From assembly GCA_027339055.1 (NCBI GenBank), contig DAHWRK010000002.1, positions 1 to 64,000 of the forward strand: 64,000 nt of DNA, in the 5' to 3' direction. Position 1 is the first letter of the stretch. Each line of letters starts with the position of its first letter. Made by a program: the position numbers and the translations under genes. The notes beneath the pieces are model-generated. The model did not search any database. It was not told where the DNA came from and was given only the letters and a program-made list of their open reading frames with translations. This stretch comes from Microcaldota archaeon (GTDB lineage: Archaea > Micrarchaeota > Micrarchaeia > Micrarchaeales > Micrarchaeaceae). This document shows, one piece after another, positions 40,937 through 51,178 of this stretch.

Positions 40937-42586
40937 ATGGCAGAAAACAATCTAGGCGGACAGCAGGTATTGCTGCTCCCGGAAGGAGCATCCAGGCTTT
41001 TGGGCAGGGACGCACAAAGGACGAACATCGCAGTTGCGGTTGCAGTTGCAAATGCCGTAAAAACGACTCTGGGTCCAAAGGGAATGGACAAGATGCTGGT
41101 AAGCGACCTCGGAGACATAGTAATAACGAACGACGGCGCCACAATACTCGAGGAAATGAACGTCGAGCACCCGGTGGCAAAGATACTAGTCGATGTCGCA
41201 AAGACGCAGGACAGGGAGGTCGGAGACGGAACCACTAGCGTGATAATAACCGCAGGCGGATTGCTCAAGGGCGCGGAAGACCTTCTGGAACAGGGAATAC
41301 ATCCGACGATAATAATAAAGGGCTACAAAATGGCCGCAGGCAAAGCTGCCGAAATACTCTCCAAGTACTCGAAGAGCGTAGAAATAAGCGACGAGCAGAC
41401 GCTGCAGAAAATCGCAATGGTCTCCATGGGCTCAAAGAACATAGGCGACGACAGCACAAAGGCCCAGATATCAAAGCTAGTCATAAAAGCCGTGAAGCAG
41501 GTTATGGAAAAGGGCCAGGACGGCAAATACCACATAGATCACGACTTCATAAAAGTGGAGAAGAAAGCCGGAGGCAGCATAGCAGACACGGCATTGATAA
41601 ACGGCGTGCTGATAGACAAGGAGGTGGCGCACCCTGGAATGCCAAAGACGATTACCAACGCAAAGATAGCACTTCTTGACGTGGCCCTGGAAATTGAGAA
41701 GACAGAAACCGATGCCAAGATAGAAATAACGTCGCCAGACCAGATACAGTCCTACCTGCAGCAGGAGGAGCGCATGCTCAAGGAAATGGTCGAAAAGGTC
41801 AAGAAGAGCGGCGCAAACTTCATCGTAACGCAGAAGGGAATAGACGACATGGCCCAGCACTATCTCGCAAAGGCGGGAATAATGGCCGTAAGGAGGGTCA
41901 AGAAGAGCGACATAGAGAAGCTTTCGAAGGCAACAGGCGCCAAGATAATAACGAGCCTGGACGACCTAAACTCAGAGGACCTGGGCCATGCTGGAATAGT
42001 CGAGGAGCGCAAGATAGCCGGAGAACAGATGGTTTTCGTCGAAAAGTGCAAGGACCCGAAGAGCGTAACTATATTCGTAAGGGGGGGAACACAGCAGGTA
42101 ATAGACGAGGCAGAGCGCTCGCTCAACGACGTAATAGGCGCGGTATCTGCCACTATCGAAAATGACGGAAGGTACGTCATCGGAGGCGGCAGCATAGAAA
42201 TAGACCTTGCCGATGAGCTCAGAAACTATTCGGGCCAGGTCGGAGGCAGGGAGCAGCTTGCGATACAGAAATTCGCAGATGCGCTTGAAGGCATACCGAA
42301 AACCCTTGCGGAAAGCGCCGGGATAGATGCCATAGACACGCTGGTGCAGCTCAGGAGCAAGCACAAGGCGAAGGATGGCAAGATATACGGCGTGGACGTA
42401 TACAGGAACGCGATAGGCGACATGAGCAAGGCGGGAGTATTCGAGCCGGAAAAGATGAAAGTGCAATCCATATACAGCGCGAGCGAGGCAGCAGAGATGA
42501 TTCTGAGGATAGACGACATAATCAGCTCCAGGGGAAGGTCCCCAGGAGGCCCGGGCGGAGCACCGGGAATGCCACCGATGGAATAA
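40937..42586 (+). CDS. ths: thermosome subunit (group II chaperonin)
   Basis: [40 protein letters not shown]; Gly/Met-rich C-terminus. Confidence 0.97.
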   Translation: MAENNLGGQQVLLLPEGASRLLGRDAQRTNIAVAVAVANAVKTTLGPKGMDKMLVSDLGDIVITNDGATILEEMNVEHPVAKILVDVAKTQDREVGDGTTSVIITAGGLLKGAEDLLEQGIHPTIIIKGYKMAAGKAAEILSKYSKSVEISDEQTLQKIAMVSMGSKNIGDDSTKAQISKLVIKAVKQVMEKGQDGKYHIDHDFIKVEKKAGGSIADTALINGVLIDKEVAHPGMPKTITNAKIALLDVALEIEKTETDAKIEITSPDQIQSYLQQEERMLKEMVEKVKKSGANFIVTQKGIDDMAQHYLAKAGIMAVRRVKKSDIEKLSKATGAKIITSLDDLNSEDLGHAGIVEERKIAGEQMVFVEKCKDPKSVTIFVRGGTQQVIDEAERSLNDVIGAVSATIENDGRYVIGGGSIEIDLADELRNYSGQVGGREQLAIQKFADALEGIPKTLAESAGIDAIDTLVQLRSKHKAKDGKIYGVDVYRNAIGDMSKAGVFEPEKMKVQSIYSASEAAEMILRIDDIISSRGRSPGGPGGAPGMPPME

Positions 42587-42602
42587 CCGCACTCGATAGG
42601 TA

Positions 42603-42632
42603 ACGGGCTCTAAGCCCGTGCCTTTTATTTTT
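42603..42632 (+). terminator. hairpin ACGGGCT-CTA-AGCCCGT followed by T-rich tract
   Basis: 7-bp stem 42603..42619 then GCCTTTTATTTTTCTTTTTT, directly after the thermosome gene. Confidence 0.65.
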
Positions 42633-42647
42633 CTTTTTTAAGCTTGT

Positions 42648-43316
42648 GTGGACCTCCACGCAAAACATTTTAAATCCGAAACCCGAAACACAAATGTGCA
42701 TCCGATGGAGCAGAATCCCGAAAACATAATAATACTCGTTCTTGGTTCTCCGGGAGCAGGAAAAACAACCCTTATAAACAGCGTCAACGCCGAAATCCAG
42801 AACTTCGAAGTCGTAAACATGGGCACGCTGATGGCCGAAGAGGTAAAATCGCAAAACATACCTAGGGACAGGCTTAGGTATCTACCTACAGAAAAGATAA
42901 GGGAGCTCAGAAAGGCGGCATTCGGCAGAATAGCAAAAATGAGGGGCACAGTAATAGTCGATACACACGCCACTGTAGAAAAAGGAAATAAATTTATATT
43001 TGGACTGCCAATAAATGATTTGCAGTATATGGGAAGCATACGCGGCATAATATATGTCGACGCCAGTCCTGAGGAGCTCATAAAGCGCCGCCTGACAGAC
43101 ACGGTAAGGAAAAGAGAAAACGACGACGAGGAGATATTGAACCTTCAACGCCATCTCAACCTCTCCGTAGTGACGCTCTATGGATCGACATACGATATAC
43201 CAGTTTACATACTGCACAACAAGGAAGGCAAGCTCGAGGACGCAAAAGCGGACTTCAAGAGCTTCATAAAAGACATAACCGAAAATAGCGAATATCATGA
43301 CCGCAGTAACTCTTAA
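42648..43316 (+). CDS. adkA: archaeal-type adenylate kinase (AdkA); start may be 42705
   Basis: IIILVLGSPGAGKTTLINSV; VIVDTHATVEKG; conserved neighbours DUF106-L34e-Cmk-L14e. Confidence 0.85.
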   Translation: MDLHAKHFKSETRNTNVHPMEQNPENIIILVLGSPGAGKTTLINSVNAEIQNFEVVNMGTLMAEEVKSQNIPRDRLRYLPTEKIRELRKAAFGRIAKMRGTVIVDTHATVEKGNKFIFGLPINDLQYMGSIRGIIYVDASPEELIKRRLTDTVRKRENDDEEILNLQRHLNLSVVTLYGSTYDIPVYILHNKEGKLEDAKADFKSFIKDITENSEYHDRSNS

Positions 43317-43821
43317 CGCGCTGATGCCTATGGGCACAGTAATATTAATTATAGCCATAGGCATAGCCTATGTGGCTTTCTCTACGTTTGCGCAGCGCAA
43401 GGTGGGGAATCCAAAGAAGATGAGGGAGCTCCAGCAGCGCATGAATGCACTGTCAAAAGAGCTGAATCAGCTCGTAAAGTCGAATGCGCCGAAGGAGGAG
43501 ATTGCCAAGAAGCAGAGCGAGCTCATGCCACTCATGAGCGAGAACATGAAGACATCCATAAAGCCAATGCTGGTCATACTTCCGGTATTCTTCCTGCTTT
43601 ATTACCTTGTTCTGCCAACCACATTTCACTCAATAACAAACGAATATGTGCTTTTCCTCGGCTCGATGAAGCTCAACTATCTGGGAGTTTTCTTTGCCTG
43701 CGTTTTCGTCTTGGGAATAGCTACCTCCATAATAATAATGATATACGACAGAAAGAAAATGAAGCTGGAGCGGCAGGCAATAGCGGCCGCGGAAGCAGCG
43801 GAATCAGGTACAAACACATAA
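43297..43821 (+). CDS. DUF106 / EMC3-TMCO1 family membrane protein (YidC/Oxa1 superfamily)
   Basis: Position between adkA and rpl34e; MRELQQRMNALSKELNQLVKS coiled region and flanking TMs. Confidence 0.8.
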   Translation: MTAVTLNALMPMGTVILIIAIGIAYVAFSTFAQRKVGNPKKMRELQQRMNALSKELNQLVKSNAPKEEIAKKQSELMPLMSENMKTSIKPMLVILPVFFLLYYLVLPTTFHSITNEYVLFLGSMKLNYLGVFFACVFVLGIATSIIIMIYDRKKMKLERQAIAAAEAAESGTNT

Positions 43822-43868
43822 ATAGTTTTTCAATAAAATTTCCTTTACTCTATTAAGTTGCTTAAAAG

Positions 43869-44195
43869 GTGTTTAATTTGCCAAAGCCAATGCACAGGTC
43901 TCATAGTTTCAAAAAGGTACAAAGGGTAACAAGCTCGAAGAGAACCGTAACCCATTACAGGCGCGGAAAGGACATGATGCCACACTGCGCAATATGCGGC
44001 CAGGAGCTTAACGGCATATCCCAAAAGGGCCCAAAGACAAGGAGAACCAACAGCAGGCTCTTCGGAGGCGTTCTATGTGCTTCATGCACCGCCGAGGTGG
44101 TGAAGCTTAGGAGTAGGGTAGAGCAGGGAGACATGAAACTCAATGACATAGGAATAAGGCAAAGGTCCTACGTCCTGCAGCTTGTCGCCCACTGA
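43869..44195 (+). CDS. rpl34e: 50S ribosomal protein eL34
   Basis: PKPMHRSHSFKKVQRVTSSKRTVTHYRRGKDMMPHCAICGQELNGI. Confidence 0.92.
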   Translation: MFNLPKPMHRSHSFKKVQRVTSSKRTVTHYRRGKDMMPHCAICGQELNGISQKGPKTRRTNSRLFGGVLCASCTAEVVKLRSRVEQGDMKLNDIGIRQRSYVLQLVAH

Positions 44196-44715
44196 TGCTA
44201 TGATCAAAGTATGCATATCAGGTTTTACCTCAAGCGGAAAGACCACCGCAGCTGACCTGGTTTCAAAAAAGCTCGGAATAGCGCACATACACAAATCCTA
44301 CAAGGAATATGTGAAGAACGAGCTGGAAGTCGCAAAGTTCACAGACAGCGCATCCGACGAATTCGTGAAGGCTTTTGACGAAGAAATTAAAAAGCAGGCC
44401 GCAGCTGCAGGCTCGTGCGTTCTAAGCACCTGGCTGGCGCCGTGGTTCGTCGAAGATGCGACGCTCAGGGTATGGCTTTATGCCGATATAAAAATACGCT
44501 CCTCCAGATGGGCAAAAACGTACAATATTGACCTATCAGAAGCCGAAAAGCTGGTATTAGAAAAAGACCAGAGCGAGATAAAAAGCATAAAGCGCATATA
44601 TGGGATAGACCTGAATGACAGGTCCATATTCGACATGGTCATAAATACGGGAAAGATACCTCCCCAGGAATGCGCGGAAATAATATGCTTGGCCGCTAAG
44701 GCAAGCGAAAAGTAG
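44182..44715 (+). CDS. cmk: archaeal cytidylate kinase-like protein
   Basis: IKVCISGFTSSGKTTAADLVSKKLGIAHIHKSYKEY; position between eL34 and eL14. Confidence 0.8.
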   Translation: MSPTDAMIKVCISGFTSSGKTTAADLVSKKLGIAHIHKSYKEYVKNELEVAKFTDSASDEFVKAFDEEIKKQAAAAGSCVLSTWLAPWFVEDATLRVWLYADIKIRSSRWAKTYNIDLSEAEKLVLEKDQSEIKSIKRIYGIDLNDRSIFDMVINTGKIPPQECAEIICLAAKASEK

Positions 44716-44740
44716 TTGTGCTAACAATTAAAAGGGTTAA

Positions 44741-45019
44741 GTGGCAAATACAAGCAATATCGATTACAAAGTGATACAAATGTTGGTTGAACCAGGCAGA
44801 GTATGCATAAAGAAATTCGGAAGGGACGCTGGCAGCATGGCTGTAATAACTTCAGTAGGCAAAGACGGCTATGTGAACATAGTGACCTCCAAGCGGCAGA
44901 AGGAGCGCAAATGCAACACAAAACATCTGGAATTCATAAACGAGACTGTCGATCCGAAGAACAAGGACCAGGTAAACAAGATACTCGGGATTTCAGCTCA
45001 GGCCCAGAAACACAAATAA
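44741..45019 (+). CDS. rpl14e: 50S ribosomal protein eL14
   Basis: VEPGRVCIKKFGRDAGSMAVITSVGKDGYVNI...KERKCNTKHLEFI. Confidence 0.88.
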   Translation: MANTSNIDYKVIQMLVEPGRVCIKKFGRDAGSMAVITSVGKDGYVNIVTSKRQKERKCNTKHLEFINETVDPKNKDQVNKILGISAQAQKHK

Positions 45020-46228
45020 TCAGGGTTCCTCTTCCAGGAACTTCAGCGCGTTTTCTATTATCTTTTCCTTTTTTGAAGTTTTCTGATCTGAAAGAATCTC
45101 GAAGAGCTCTCCGACGTTGATTGCGTCCTTGAAGCCCAGCTCTTTCAGCCTGCTCCTTAGCAGCTGCATCCCTATATCCTTTATCCCTATGCTGTCTATG
45201 CTGTTTTCCCTTATCCCTTCTATGCTTTTTTCTATCTCAGGCTCCTTCAGTCCTGAAGTATCCATTTCTAAAATTGCATCCCCTGCGTGCTTCATTATCA
45301 GGGCTCTGAGGCCCAGCTCGCTGGAGCCTCCAAGCTCAAAGGTGCCTTCAAGGTAGAGCTTCACTATCGGCTTTTTCTCGCTTTTCTCGACGCATTCGGC
45401 TATCGCTTCGTCGCATTTTTTCCTTATCTCTGCAATCGATGCGTTTTTGAATTCCAGCCTTTTAACAATGAACGGCCTGCTTTCTATCTCGACAAATTTG
45501 TAGCTGTATTCCTGCGTGTCGAAAAGTATGAATCCCTTCTTTTCCTGCTCTCCTTCCTTGAGCTGCGTCAGTACAGTGCTTCCAGGTATAAGGAAAAGCT
45601 TTCCGTGCACTGTTGATTTTACTCTGCTATGTATGTGGCCGCACACGTACAGGTCAAATCCTTTTGGCAGATCGTCATAGTGCATGAAAGAGTTGTCGAA
45701 CGGCAGTATTTCGTATATGGACTGGTGCAGCATGAAAATGTTGAAGGCGTCGCCCACTGGCTTTGGATCAAGCTCTTTCAATTTTTCCACGACTCTTTCT
45801 TCGGACAAGCCTCCAAGCCCGTAAATTGCCACACGTTCGCCGTCTTTTTCAAGCAATACTTGCGATTCGCTTGCGTCTATAAGAAGCCCGGCAAGAGCTA
45901 GCAGGCCCAGTGGGTTTTCCTTTCCTGCGGCCGTCCTCTCGTGGGTTCCAGATATGGCAACTATCGGTGCCGAAGAAAAGGCCCTGCCCTGCCCCTTGAA
46001 CCATTCCACCTTCGTTTTCCATTCAATGCCATTGAGCTCCCTGAACAGGCTTAATGCCTGCGCAATGACCTCGGGTTTCGGGGCCCTTTTGTCAAATATG
46101 TCTCCCGGAAGCAATATTACATCCGCCATTTCTGCAGCTTTGGCTAGCGCTTCCCGCGCCTGTTCATAAGCGTCATCATAAAAACGCTCATAGCCTATGT
46201 GCATGTCCGAAACTACTGCTATTTTCAT
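45020..46228 (-). CDS. mre11: Mre11/SbcD-type nuclease
   Basis: MKIAVVSDMHIGYERF...VILLPGDIFDKRAP...ISGTHERT...VCGHIHSR. Confidence 0.88.
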   Translation of the reverse strand: MKIAVVSDMHIGYERFYDDAYEQAREALAKAAEMADVILLPGDIFDKRAPKPEVIAQALSLFRELNGIEWKTKVEWFKGQGRAFSSAPIVAISGTHERTAAGKENPLGLLALAGLLIDASESQVLLEKDGERVAIYGLGGLSEERVVEKLKELDPKPVGDAFNIFMLHQSIYEILPFDNSFMHYDDLPKGFDLYVCGHIHSRVKSTVHGKLFLIPGSTVLTQLKEGEQEKKGFILFDTQEYSYKFVEIESRPFIVKRLEFKNASIAEIRKKCDEAIAECVEKSEKKPIVKLYLEGTFELGGSSELGLRALIMKHAGDAILEMDTSGLKEPEIEKSIEGIRENSIDSIGIKDIGMQLLRSRLKELGFKDAINVGELFEILSDQKTSKKEKIIENALKFLEEEP

Positions 46229-47208
46229 TTTTGCTCCCCGAATACCTTATCATGAAAAGCCTTTATGAACGCTTCTCTTCCTTCCTTTTTTGGCCCATAA
46301 GCCCCTGCAGCGCAAGGATGGCCTCCGCCGGTGCCTTCTATTGTGTTGGAAATTGCCCTCATTATCCTGCCCAGGTGCATATTCATTTCGGTATCCAAAG
46401 TAGGCCTGCACCTCGCGGAGAACGATATTTCATTTTCCGACTCTGAATAAAAAAGGGCTATGTCTGCTCCTATCTTTATGGCATCGTCTGCCGCTATTGC
46501 CGCATGGACCGATGTGGCTCCGCTTACAAAAAGCCTGTTTCCGATAATCACGGTCTTGGAATCAAACAGCTCGTCCATTGTCCTCTCCCTGGCCTCCGCC
46601 GGTGCTATCTTCGAAAATTTCTCAAGCAGTTGCTGAAATCCAAGGCCCGAAATTTCGAGCAATTCGCCTATCTGTATGAAGCTCTTGGCCGTCGCGTTCC
46701 GAAACTCTGCGGAATCTGAATATATTCCCATCGCCAGAATCTCCGAAGTTGGCCGGTCAGGCCGTATTCCGAAGCTTTTGAGCAGTTCATACACTATGCT
46801 CGCCGTGGAATTATAATTTTCATCGTTGAATACAAAAGCTTTTCCAGCCTCCGGCGAAGCGTGATGGTCTATCACGACCACCTGTGCCGAAGATTCTTTT
46901 AGCCTTTTTTCAAAACGCCCGCAGTCTTCGAAATTGTTTACGTCTACAAGAACTATCAGCTCCGCGCTGTCGTCAAACCCACTGCCTATATCTGGCATGG
47001 CTATGCCTGCCTGCTCGATGGCGAAGCGGGCATTGGACGATATAAAGTCCGGCGCCCTTATCGACGAATTTTTCAGGATCTTCGTAATCCCGAAAGCAGA
47101 CGATACGCAGTCCATATCTCCTATGGAATGGAATGTTACCATTGTCCTTTTGTCCGCATTTCTTTTAAGAAATTCGACAAGTTCCTCAAGCTTCACGCAA
47201 CCGCTCAT
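46225..47208 (-). CDS. DHH/DHHA1 phosphoesterase
   Basis: HSIGDMDCVSSAFG...VVVIDHHASPE...GTGGGHPCAAGAYG. Confidence 0.88.
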   Translation of the reverse strand: MSGCVKLEELVEFLKRNADKRTMVTFHSIGDMDCVSSAFGITKILKNSSIRAPDFISSNARFAIEQAGIAMPDIGSGFDDSAELIVLVDVNNFEDCGRFEKRLKESSAQVVVIDHHASPEAGKAFVFNDENYNSTASIVYELLKSFGIRPDRPTSEILAMGIYSDSAEFRNATAKSFIQIGELLEISGLGFQQLLEKFSKIAPAEARERTMDELFDSKTVIIGNRLFVSGATSVHAAIAADDAIKIGADIALFYSESENEISFSARCRPTLDTEMNMHLGRIMRAISNTIEGTGGGHPCAAGAYGPKKEGREAFIKAFHDKVFGEQK

Positions 47209-47564
47209 TTGCCCTTCTGGCCGTTAACCATCGACATTACTTTTTCCCTGAGTTCCTGCTCTCTCTTTTTCAGCTCGTCTATCTGCTTCTTCAGCATTGT
47301 AAGGCGCATGTTGGTGAGCTCGCTCTTTTCGTTTATGTCCTCAAGCGCGGCTTCCTTGGTGGCTTCCACTATCGCTCCGCCAATCGAGGAGTATATCTTT
47401 CCCGATGAACCCTCTATCTGTTCTTTTGCATGGTTAAGCTCGTCCTTCTGCGCGGTAAACTGTTCCCTCTGCATAGAAAGTGCCTGAAGCTGCTCTTCGA
47501 CCTTTTGGTAATCCAGCGTCAGCTTCTCCAAATTGTTTTCTTCCATTTTGACCACTTGTATCAT
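47205..47564 (-). CDS. pfdB: prefoldin beta subunit
   Basis: YQKVEEQLQALSMQREQFTAQKDELNHAKEQIEG..KIYSSIGGAIVEATKEAALEDI. Confidence 0.88.
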   Translation of the reverse strand: MIQVVKMEENNLEKLTLDYQKVEEQLQALSMQREQFTAQKDELNHAKEQIEGSSGKIYSSIGGAIVEATKEAALEDINEKSELTNMRLTMLKKQIDELKKREQELREKVMSMVNGQKGK

Positions 47565-47627
47565 AAATCGTGATTTTCATTGAAATATGGCAAATAAAGC
47601 TTTTATGATTTCGTAATCCCAATATGG

Positions 47628-48725
47628 CTATTTGTCGATTTCTGCCATTATTACATCCAGGCTCCCCAATATTGAGAATATATCTGCAAACTTGTGGCCC
47701 TTGGCCAGATGTGATAGCAACGATAGGTTCATGTATGTCGGAGATCTCATGTATATGCGGTACGGTTTCTGCTTGTCTGGAATCATGTATATTATGCCTT
47801 CCCCTCTAGGCAATTCATGGCTTAGCAGCACTGGTTCAGGGTTGGCCTGAGGTCCTATGAGTTTTATTGGCATCCCAACTACGTCCTCGTTCGACGGAAA
47901 GTTGTCCAGCGCCTGCCTTATTATCGATATGCTCTGCTTCATCTCCTCGAATCTTACCTTGTATCTGGCATAAGAGTCGCCTTCGCTTCTCGTCGGCACA
48001 TTGAATTTGATTTTGTCATATATATAGTACGGCATCGCTTTTCTTACGTCGTATTCAAGCCCCGACGCTCGCAACGTGGGCCCAGCAGCTCCCATATTTA
48101 TTGCATCCTCAAGCTTCAGCTTTCCTATGTCCTTGGTCCTCTCGCTGAAAACGGGGTTCTTGTCAAGCACTTCCGGGTACTGGTCTATGTGCTCTTCTAT
48201 ATAATCGGTGAGCCTGTAAGCTCTTTCCTTAAAATCTTTCGGAAGCGGCTTCCAAAGGCCGCCAACCCTTATGTTCACGTAAAACATCCTGCTTCCGGAT
48301 ATGTCCTCGAGGAACTTTATTATCTCTGCTCTCTCCCTGAATGTCCACATGAATAGGGTGAACATTTGGCCTAGGTCATTGCAAAAAGTGCCAAGCCATA
48401 GCAAATGGCTTGCTATGCGCTGAAATTCATCAAGTACGACTCGCGCATATTGCGCTGCCTCCTTCACTTCCTTTCCCTGCGCAATCTCTACTGCGTGTAC
48501 GTAAAGATCGTCCCATGCAAGCGGAGCAACATAATCCATTTTTTCCGTATAAGAGGGATTTTGCATATACATTCTGGTTTCCATCAGCTTTTCTACACCC
48601 CTGTGCAAAAATCCGATGTGCGTGTTGACGTCTATTACAGTATCTCCATCTACGTCCACAACAAGCCTCAGCACTCCGTGTGTGCTTGGATGTATTGGCC
48701 CCACATTTATCCTCATTATGCTCAT
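47628..48725 (-). CDS. nuoD: NADH-quinone oxidoreductase subunit D-like (49 kDa)
   Basis: NVGPIHPSTHGVLRLVVDVDGDTV..IGFLHRGVEKLME...GAAGPTLRASGLEYDVRK. Confidence 0.95.
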   Translation of the reverse strand: MSIMRINVGPIHPSTHGVLRLVVDVDGDTVIDVNTHIGFLHRGVEKLMETRMYMQNPSYTEKMDYVAPLAWDDLYVHAVEIAQGKEVKEAAQYARVVLDEFQRIASHLLWLGTFCNDLGQMFTLFMWTFRERAEIIKFLEDISGSRMFYVNIRVGGLWKPLPKDFKERAYRLTDYIEEHIDQYPEVLDKNPVFSERTKDIGKLKLEDAINMGAAGPTLRASGLEYDVRKAMPYYIYDKIKFNVPTRSEGDSYARYKVRFEEMKQSISIIRQALDNFPSNEDVVGMPIKLIGPQANPEPVLLSHELPRGEGIIYMIPDKQKPYRIYMRSPTYMNLSLLSHLAKGHKFADIFSILGSLDVIMAEIDK

Positions 48726-49093
48726 TACTGCTGCCTCTTGTAATCCTCATTCCCCCAAGCGAAGCTTTTTCTCAACGGCGCCTCAGTCCCGTTCCACTTC
48801 TCCAAAAGAAGCCGGGGTGCATCCCTTCCGATTATCTTTATGCTAAACATCTCAGACAATTCTCTTTCCAGCCAGTCCGCTGATTTGTAAAGCATTATAA
48901 CTGTGTGTATGGATTCGTCGTCCTTAAGGTTTACACCTAGAATCTCTTGCTTTTTTTGTTCCGTATTATACAATATATACACTACCTCTAAGTGGTCTTT
49001 GTAGTCGACCGCAGTTATCCCTTTTAGGTAATCAAACCCCTCTTTTTTCATATCTTCTAGGGTTGTCAGTAATGCTTCTTTCTGTATCTCCAT
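48725..49093 (-). CDS. nuoC: NADH-quinone oxidoreductase subunit C-like
   Basis: FDYLKGITAVDYKDHLEVVYILYN...SADWLERELSEMFSIKIIGRDAPRLLLEKW. Confidence 0.88.
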   Translation of the reverse strand: MEIQKEALLTTLEDMKKEGFDYLKGITAVDYKDHLEVVYILYNTEQKKQEILGVNLKDDESIHTVIMLYKSADWLERELSEMFSIKIIGRDAPRLLLEKWNGTEAPLRKSFAWGNEDYKRQQ

Positions 49094-49664
49094 CTATTTT
49101 TCCACCTATTTTGTCCTGAAGGCGCATAAGCGCTCCAAAAAGGTTTTCCGGTTTTGGCGGGCAGCCTATCGCATAAACGTCTACAGGCAAAACCTGATCT
49201 ATTCCTTTTATTATATTATAGCTTTCCCACCACGGGCCGCCAGAAGTTGCACATTCGCCATACGCTATAACATACCTGGGCTCTGACATTTGTTCATAAA
49301 GCCTTTTTATCCTCGGAACCATAGATTTGGTTACCCAGCCTGCAACTATCATCACGTCGCACTGCCTTGGGGTTCCCCTAAAAAGCAAGAAACCCTTTCT
49401 CTCTGCATCTATCCTTGCCGCGCCAAAATCCATGAGCTCCATTGCGCAACACGCCAAACCAAACTGCAAAGGCCAAAGCGATTTTTCCATGCTCCACTTT
49501 ACCAATCCGGACGCCCGCGCCTTTACAAAATCGCCCAGTTTCAAAAACATTGCGTTTATCGGGACCTCTTTCCCTTTCAAGCTACTCTGCAGGAGCTCGT
49601 TCATCTCCTGTTCCGCATTTTCAAATTCCTGCTCGCTGTACGGCACATCATTCTCCACTGCCAT
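49032..49664 (-). CDS. nuoB: NADH-quinone oxidoreductase subunit B-like
   Basis: FGLACCAMELMDFGAARID...FRGTPRQCDVMIVAGWVTKSM...GECATSGGPWWESYN...VYAIGCPPKPE: ligands for [4Fe-4S] retained. Confidence 0.95.
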   Translation of the reverse strand: MAVENDVPYSEQEFENAEQEMNELLQSSLKGKEVPINAMFLKLGDFVKARASGLVKWSMEKSLWPLQFGLACCAMELMDFGAARIDAERKGFLLFRGTPRQCDVMIVAGWVTKSMVPRIKRLYEQMSEPRYVIAYGECATSGGPWWESYNIIKGIDQVLPVDVYAIGCPPKPENLFGALMRLQDKIGGKIDGDTERSITDNPRRYEKRGV

Positions 49665-50007
49665 CGCCTATTACTTTATATCCTATCACAGAGAAAACCG
49701 TCGCAGAAACGAGCAAAAGAACCATGTAAAGCCCGGAATATCTGCTCATTATATTGGAAGCGTACGCCCATACCAGCGCAAGAATTGCTATGACTTCGAA
49801 CGGCAGGAAAATCATTATGAAGGGAAAGTATTCGCTGTCTATGTCTCTGCTGTTTCCCACTGTCTTTTCTCCGCTTTCATAGGGTGCATCCTTTACATCG
49901 TTTGGCTTATACCTCCTGCCCAATATCTTGGCAGTCATTAAGAATGATACAGGTATAAATATGCCGAGAAGGGCAAAAAGAACCAATGCGATGTAGTTGT
50001 AAAGCAT
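49648..50007 (-). CDS. nuoA: NADH-quinone oxidoreductase subunit A-like
   Basis: KDAPYESGEKTVGNSRDIDSEYFPFIMIFLPFEVIAILALVWA. Confidence 0.9.
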   Translation of the reverse strand: MLYNYIALVLFALLGIFIPVSFLMTAKILGRRYKPNDVKDAPYESGEKTVGNSRDIDSEYFPFIMIFLPFEVIAILALVWAYASNIMSRYSGLYMVLLLVSATVFSVIGYKVIGDGSGE

Positions 50008-50069
50008 TACATCTACCTAGTACGCTTTATGTTGCCAATGCTAAATATGTTTTGCTTGCCTCAAAGGCT

Positions 50070-50372
50070 TTAGCTCCCAGAACTAAGGGCCCCCAGAACA
50101 TCAGCAGAATCATCAGGCGAAGCTTTTACCTTCTTTTTCATCCCACATTTGAGGCAGATATAACTTATAGTAAACGTTCCGTATCTGTCCGATATTGCGC
50201 CAACCGGCTCCATTTTTCCACCACAATCACATTCCCTGTCTCCGGGCTTTATATCTACGTGCAATCCATACAGGCATTTCGGACAGTGATCCGTATAGCC
50301 GTTGCCTTTTACCTTAAAACCGCAATTATAGCATGTGAAATCTTCTATGTTCCTTGCAAATTTCTTTCCCAT
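50070..50372 (-). CDS. RNHCP-domain zinc-binding protein
   Basis: FTCYNCGFKVKGNGYTDHCPKCLYGLHVDIKPGDRECDCGGKMEPVG. Confidence 0.75.
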   Translation of the reverse strand: MGKKFARNIEDFTCYNCGFKVKGNGYTDHCPKCLYGLHVDIKPGDRECDCGGKMEPVGAISDRYGTFTISYICLKCGMKKKVKASPDDSADVLGALSSGS

Positions 50373-50428
50373 GTAACCATATCAAAAACGCTAAATAAAC
50401 GAATCTGTTATTACTATCTGTGTAAGTT

Positions 50429-51178
50429 ATGGTTTCAATAATATATAACGATATCGACCCAGTCTCAAGAAATTCCCACGCTTATATTGCAAGGGAATAC
50501 GAAAACCAGGAAATGCCGTTCGGATTGGTAAAGGTGCAAACCGAATTGATAAACACTGCTCTCCCCGAATCCATATCAGAACCAGCTATATTTATGAGCA
50601 AGCATTCGAGCAGCAAGAGCATAGGCTCGTTCACCGTCCATTCTGAAGGCAACTGGTCGTCCAAAGCAGAGCTTGGGGGAATCCCAAACATGCTTAGCAT
50701 GGCCTCCCCAATAGAAATGCTTAACACGCTGATACAAATGTCAAAGATAAACGTTAAGGGCGTGGAAGTCACATATGAGGCAACGCACCACGGTCCCCAC
50801 ACATACAAAAAATCATTTTTTGCAGAGGTAGGGGGCAATGCCGAAGTAGTCGGAAGCCCAGGAATGGCAGAACTTCTTGCGAAATCGATAATAAATTCGT
50901 TGGATATGGGCAACGGCTCCAATAGGATAGTCATCGGCATAGGTGGAAACCATTATGCATCTAAGTTTACCAAGCTGGCACTTGAAAAAGGTTATGCCTT
51001 TGCGCACATAATGCCAAGATATTACGCAAACGAGACCGTGATGCTAAACCAAGCGTTTGAAATGTCGAATCCAAAGCCGGACGTTGCAGTTATGGAGTGG
51101 AAAAGCCTTTCGGCAAAGGAAAGAGAGCCAATACTTAAAAAATTGAACGAAATAGGTATTGATTATGAGAGGGTTTGA
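50429..51178 (+). CDS. dtdA: D-aminoacyl-tRNA deacylase (DtdA/DTD2, GEK1-like)
   Basis: YEATHHGPHTYKKSFFAEVGG; VIGIGGNHYASKFTKLALEKGYAFAHIMPRY. Confidence 0.9.
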   Translation: MVSIIYNDIDPVSRNSHAYIAREYENQEMPFGLVKVQTELINTALPESISEPAIFMSKHSSSKSIGSFTVHSEGNWSSKAELGGIPNMLSMASPIEMLNTLIQMSKINVKGVEVTYEATHHGPHTYKKSFFAEVGGNAEVVGSPGMAELLAKSIINSLDMGNGSNRIVIGIGGNHYASKFTKLALEKGYAFAHIMPRYYANETVMLNQAFEMSNPKPDVAVMEWKSLSAKEREPILKKLNEIGIDYERV

